A stretch of 10,078 nt of DNA from JAYWAM01 sp043782425. GTDB lineage: Bacteria; Pseudomonadota; Gammaproteobacteria; Burkholderiales; Usitatibacteraceae. The stretch lies in NCBI GenBank assembly GCA_043782425.1, contig JAYWAM010000292.1:1-10078 (forward strand), in the 5' to 3' direction. Made by a program: the position numbers and the translations under genes. The notes beneath the pieces were generated by a model, which saw only the letters and a program-made list of their open reading frames with translations, made no database searches and had not been told where the DNA came from. Of this stretch, positions 7,313 to 10,078 are shown piece after piece (position 1 is the first letter of the stretch; each line of letters opens with the position of its first letter).

Positions 7313-7428
7313 GATGTGATGCTCCCAAAGTTTTGGAAAAAATGACTGCTAAGGCCGACACATTCCGGTGCATCTGTTGCATGCGAAAGCCGGAGACAAG
7401 CGCCGCTGTGGTATTGCGCATGAGACAT

Positions 7429-7444
7429 TGCATACTATGTGCCA
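7429..7444 (-). promoter_or_regulatory. Sigma-54 (RpoN) promoter of urtA
   Basis: The minus-strand sequence TGGCACATAGTATGCA carries the invariant GG (-24) and GC (-12) with exactly 10 bp between them, plus the full TGGCAC block. It differs from TGGCACGNNNNTTGCA only at an A for G and an A for T. Transcription would start about 12 bp further on, near 7418, giving a 5' leader of about 106 nt before urtA. Two NtrC-like boxes lie 131 and 161 bp upstream of that point, which is normal enhancer distance. Confidence 0.8.
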
Positions 7445-7540
7445 ACGGCGAAAGGTGCGCGTCGCAGCCATTTTAGTTAAATTGAAACAACTGGATAGCA
7501 GATAGTCCCCACTCTACTAGCGGCTCATTTCGAGGATGAG

Positions 7541-7557
7541 TGGACAAAAATAGTGCA
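7541..7557. promoter_or_regulatory. NtrC-like enhancer box, proximal
   Basis: TGGACAAAAATAGTGCA matches 14 of 17 positions of the classical NtrC site TGCACCAAAATGGTGCA. One half (GTGCA) is perfect and the other degenerate. Its centre is 30 bp from the centre of the stronger box at 7571-7587, near three helical turns, so dimers would sit on the same DNA face. It lies about 131 bp upstream of the predicted urtA start site. Confidence 0.6.
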
Positions 7558-7570
7558 CAAAAAATTACAC

Positions 7571-7587
7571 TGCACCTTTAAGGTGCG
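7571..7587. promoter_or_regulatory. NtrC-like enhancer box, distal and strong
   Basis: TGCACCTTTAAGGTGCG fits the NtrC pattern TGCACC-N5-GGTGCA with only the last base off. The core 7572-7586 is a perfect inverted repeat around one central T. NtrC-phosphate binds such sites under nitrogen limitation and activates sigma-54 polymerase at a distance. It sits about 161 bp upstream of the predicted urtA start. It could also act on the plus-strand gene, 250 bp away, but no sigma-54 promoter with correct spacing is seen there. Confidence 0.72.
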
Positions 7588-7835
7588 TCGTCCTACCTGG
7601 TTGGGGTGGGATGGCTTTTAATCATGTAACCCTTGAACAATTCCTACGATCGGAGCCAATGGCACGACGAAAGGCTATGCGGGAGCAATGCCACACTCAA
7701 CACCCATTTTCTTGCCACTTTCCGCCATTGCAAAATCCCCTTTCTTTCTGACGTCGCCATGTTGTCGCGTTAGACTTCCCATCAAGCCACCTCGCCACCG
7801 CGCGCTTTCTCGTCAATATCGTCCAAGGTTCACAC

Positions 7836-10078
7836 ATGAAATCGATAAAGAAAATACCCCCTAATCTTGCGCGCAAAGTTGTTCGCTACACCCTGCTCAT
7901 CATGCTTTGCTTTGCCGCCGCTAGCTATGCCCAGTCAGAAGCTGGCGCTTTGCCGCCGCTCAGCCCTCAAGAGCTGGAAGCGGTGATCCAGGAGATTAAG
8001 GCTATGGTGAAAACTGACGAAAGTCTAGCGGATGAATTCGTTGTGCGTGTGGCAACCCCTGCGCGCATCGACCTGCTGTACCAGATGCCAGAATTTATCC
8101 GCCAGCCCAGGGTTATCCGCGAGAATGGGCTGATTTTTGCGGGACGGGCATCACTACTGAAATTCGATAAGCCATCGGACGTCATTACCAAGCTGTCCTA
8201 TTGGTTTCCAAAAGAAATCGCCGTTGCGCAGGCAGCGTACCCAGAAAACTCCTCGCCTTTTTTTACACAAATTGGTTTGTATGGCCCCTTCCCCGGTTGG
8301 CAGGATGAACCGGCGGCCTTCCTCACGCTTTGGAACTGTATGCCACAGATCGCCTGGTTGAGGCCTACACAAAATCCTTTTATGCGGCAACGCAATGATA
8401 GTCTTCCATTCATGTCGATCGCGGATCGAAGTTCGGGTCAGTTCAATTTCGGTGTATGTGTTCACGAGCGCAGCGGTCGGAAATCCGTGCGGACAGAAGA
8501 GGAACTTCTCGTCCTCAAAAATGAAAAACGCGCAATAGGAAACAGGGTCGCACCCGTGTTGCAGAGCAAGTTTGCCCGCTTTCTGTCATCCAGCCGTTGT
8601 CAAGGCACGGGGCCGGACGACTGTGTGCTTATCCTGTGGTTGTGGAGCAGTCTGTCGCCAGCAGATACTGAGTTAGCCCGCGCTATTCAGGCGCTGGAAT
8701 CAGACGTTTTGCCTAACGGCGCATTGCCTGGGCTGCAAAAACCCATCGAACAGTACGAACGCTCTGGACAGGAGGGCGAGCCTCTTTTCGACGAGGGCTT
8801 ACGCGAGGCGGCGTTCCTGCGGGCAAAACTCTTGTCTGTGTTGCATGCCAAGAATGAGTGGTCGCCACAGGCGCTGCAAACGACGCTTCATCAAATAACG
8901 CACCTGCCGCAAATGTCCCAGGCTGCCAAAAAATTCGGCAGCCCCCGCTCCGGTAATAGCTATGAAAAGGCGGTGGTTTCGCCCCGCTACGCACTCTTTA
9001 CTGCCGAGGGCAAAACGCCGCGCGTGCAAGCCGCCGTTATGAGGGAAATGGAAAGTCTTGCAAACGATGCATCTTGTGACGTTCTCCAAACGTGGCTCAA
9101 AAGCGTCGGGAAGTCTTTGGAAGGCACTTTCGCGCTGCAACACCTAACAGACAAGCCGCCCTTACGCTGCGTCGGCCCGGACTGGGCATGGCTCAAGCAG
9201 GGGGAATCTGCGGAGGCGCGGGATTTGCGCAACCAATATCTCAACTTGCTGGGCCATGTTGAATCGGGGGCTGTGCACGAAAGGCTGCTTAGCGAGTTTA
9301 CCGATTACGGCAATAGCTGCTTCGACAAGGAGGGGGAACCTTCCCAGGACTGGCTGCGCGAGGTTTGCAAAACGTGGGTTGCCGAGCCGCAGGCTGTGCC
9401 GTTCACGCTCAAACACAGCCGATTGACTCTGAAAGACGAAAATAAATTTCATGCAACGCAACTGCAACTGCCAACCGCATCGGACACCGAGCCTGCAGAT
9501 ATTGAGGCATGGCTGACTAAACTCGTGCAGGGCATGAACGACGAAGCTCAGCAAAAAATGCAGGCCTTTATCGCAGATTTGAAGCGCCGCAAAGGCTCGG
9601 TCCATGCTGCCACTTGGTGGAAGCATCCGCGTCATGGCAAGTCGCTGGTCGAGTTGCGGCTTTACATAAATGATGAACCGTCGAACCCAGCATGGCCTTA
9701 CACAGGGCCGCGGATTCTTTTAATATTCGATGCACAAACGCTCACCCTTATTGGTGTGCCGGAACGGTTCCGCGGTAAAAATGATCACAACGAAATTGTG
9801 CATGTCTCCGACCTGGATGAAGATGGCAATCTTGAAGTGTGGTGGGCAGAATCATTCCGCACGTGCCAGGGTGACGATAGCGACCTGGAGCGTGAAATAG
9901 ATTGCGCGGCCAGAATGGCAGAAATGGGTGAAATCAAGGGCGACGCCCTGTCGTATTTTGCCAATACGCCCCATACGTCCCATACGAACAAGTCATCCGG
10001 TGTGCGCAAAGCCGCAACTTCCAACGCAGCCTTGATGGCGGCACGGGTGCCGGTAAACGCCCACGATGATCAGCGATC
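7836..10078 (+). CDS. Unrecognised large exported protein, 3' end outside the window
   Basis: A single uninterrupted frame of 747 codons starts at ATG 7836 and is still open at the window edge. AAGG lies 7 nt upstream of the ATG. Residues 1-32 form a signal peptide: basic MKSIKKIPPNLARK, hydrophobic YTLLIMLCFAAASYA, then a cut before QSEAG. C25 does not sit in a proper lipobox, so it is probably soluble periplasmic or secreted. The predicted mature part has ten cysteines: 168/208, 255/263, 414/445, 495/511 and 677/690. They suggest five successive disulfides. Residues 659-667 (DLDEDGNLE) look like an EF-hand or FG-GAP/VCBS type calcium loop, followed by VWWAE. No membrane segment is seen after the signal. 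I recognise no catalytic motif or family. It is divergent from urtA, and there is no evidence that it acts in urea metabolism. Confidence 0.85.
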   Translation, partial: MKSIKKIPPNLARKVVRYTLLIMLCFAAASYAQSEAGALPPLSPQELEAVIQEIKAMVKTDESLADEFVVRVATPARIDLLYQMPEFIRQPRVIRENGLIFAGRASLLKFDKPSDVITKLSYWFPKEIAVAQAAYPENSSPFFTQIGLYGPFPGWQDEPAAFLTLWNCMPQIAWLRPTQNPFMRQRNDSLPFMSIADRSSGQFNFGVCVHERSGRKSVRTEEELLVLKNEKRAIGNRVAPVLQSKFARFLSSSRCQGTGPDDCVLILWLWSSLSPADTELARAIQALESDVLPNGALPGLQKPIEQYERSGQEGEPLFDEGLREAAFLRAKLLSVLHAKNEWSPQALQTTLHQITHLPQMSQAAKKFGSPRSGNSYEKAVVSPRYALFTAEGKTPRVQAAVMREMESLANDASCDVLQTWLKSVGKSLEGTFALQHLTDKPPLRCVGPDWAWLKQGESAEARDLRNQYLNLLGHVESGAVHERLLSEFTDYGNSCFDKEGEPSQDWLREVCKTWVAEPQAVPFTLKHSRLTLKDENKFHATQLQLPTASDTEPADIEAWLTKLVQGMNDEAQQKMQAFIADLKRRKGSVHAATWWKHPRHGKSLVELRLYINDEPSNPAWPYTGPRILLIFDAQTLTLIGVPERFRGKNDHNEIVHVSDLDEDGNLEVWWAESFRTCQGDDSDLEREIDCAARMAEMGEIKGDALSYFANTPHTSHTNKSSGVRKAATSNAALMAARVPVNAHDDQR

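Larger units (their letters stand above)
7313..7835. other. 523-bp divergent intergenic region
   Basis: This region separates urtA (minus) from the unrecognised plus-strand gene. The half near urtA holds the leader (7313-7418), the sigma-54 promoter, an AT-rich stretch around 7471-7490 that could bend, and the two NtrC-like boxes. The half near 7588-7835 shows no convincing promoter for the plus-strand gene. A 46-codon frame at 7611-7751 has a G-rich tract directly abutting its ATG and no recognisable product, so I do not annotate it as a gene. I see no riboswitch, tRNA or mobile-element end here. Confidence 0.7.

Noticed and set aside
7313..7418. Guanidine (ykkC-type) riboswitch in the urtA leader, since such RNAs can precede urea-related transporters
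   Set aside because: None of the conserved core motifs of the guanidine riboswitch classes was found in the leader.
7131..7445. 104-codon minus-strand frame overlapping the urtA start and promoter
   Set aside because: It is an out-of-frame shadow of the urtA signal region and crosses the sigma-54 promoter.
7471..7490. AT-rich tract as an IHF site between the NtrC boxes and the sigma-54 promoter
   Set aside because: It does not match WATCAA-N4-TTR well enough on either strand; only the AT-richness and position are suggestive.
7669..7686. Plus-strand TGGCACG resembling a sigma-54 -24 element for the unknown exported gene
   Set aside because: The nearest GC is 11 bp after the GG instead of the required 10, and the -12 context lacks TTGC.
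7611..7751. 46-codon plus-strand frame beginning MAFNHVTLEQFLRSEP in the divergent intergenic region
   Set aside because: The G-rich tract directly abuts the ATG with no spacing for a ribosome binding site, the product is unrecognised, and a frame of this length is expected by chance.

Overview
The window comes from a Gram-negative bacterium, most likely a betaproteobacterium of the Nitrosomonadales type. This rests on the urt-ure gene order, the sigma-54/NtrC-style control region, and repeat families that are common in that group. The genus cannot be read from the sequence.

Positions 1-7312 hold one minus-strand locus for taking up and hydrolysing urea. In transcription order it is urtA (substrate-binding protein), urtB and urtC (permeases), urtD and urtE (ATPases), ureD (urease accessory protein), ureA (urease gamma) and the first 46 codons of ureB (urease beta), which runs off the left edge. 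UrtABCDE is a high-affinity urea ABC transporter of the branched-chain amino acid (Liv/HAAT) family. It delivers urea to a nickel urease, which releases ammonia and CO2. The urtC-urtD-urtE-ureD-ureA part is tightly packed (4-bp overlap, then gaps of 1, 9 and 9 bp). Three junctions are instead widened by palindromic DNA: urtA/urtB, urtB/urtC and ureA/ureB.

Upstream of urtA there is a near-consensus sigma-54 promoter (7429-7444) and two tandem NtrC-like boxes (7541-7557 and 7571-7587), 30 bp apart centre to centre. This is the classical layout for nitrogen-limitation control. A stem-loop followed by a T-run lies just after urtA, with a possible sigma-70 promoter behind it. Together they could make the binding protein more abundant than the membrane components.

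Positions 7836-10078 on the plus strand are one continuous open frame of at least 747 codons, cut by the right edge. It encodes a protein with a signal peptide that I do not recognise. The predicted mature part has ten cysteines that fall into five neighbouring pairs, and a DxDxDG calcium-loop-like motif near residue 660. It is transcribed divergently from urtA across a 523-bp intergenic region. This is the least explained part of the window. The urea locus is well known biology, apart from its control region and junction hairpins.
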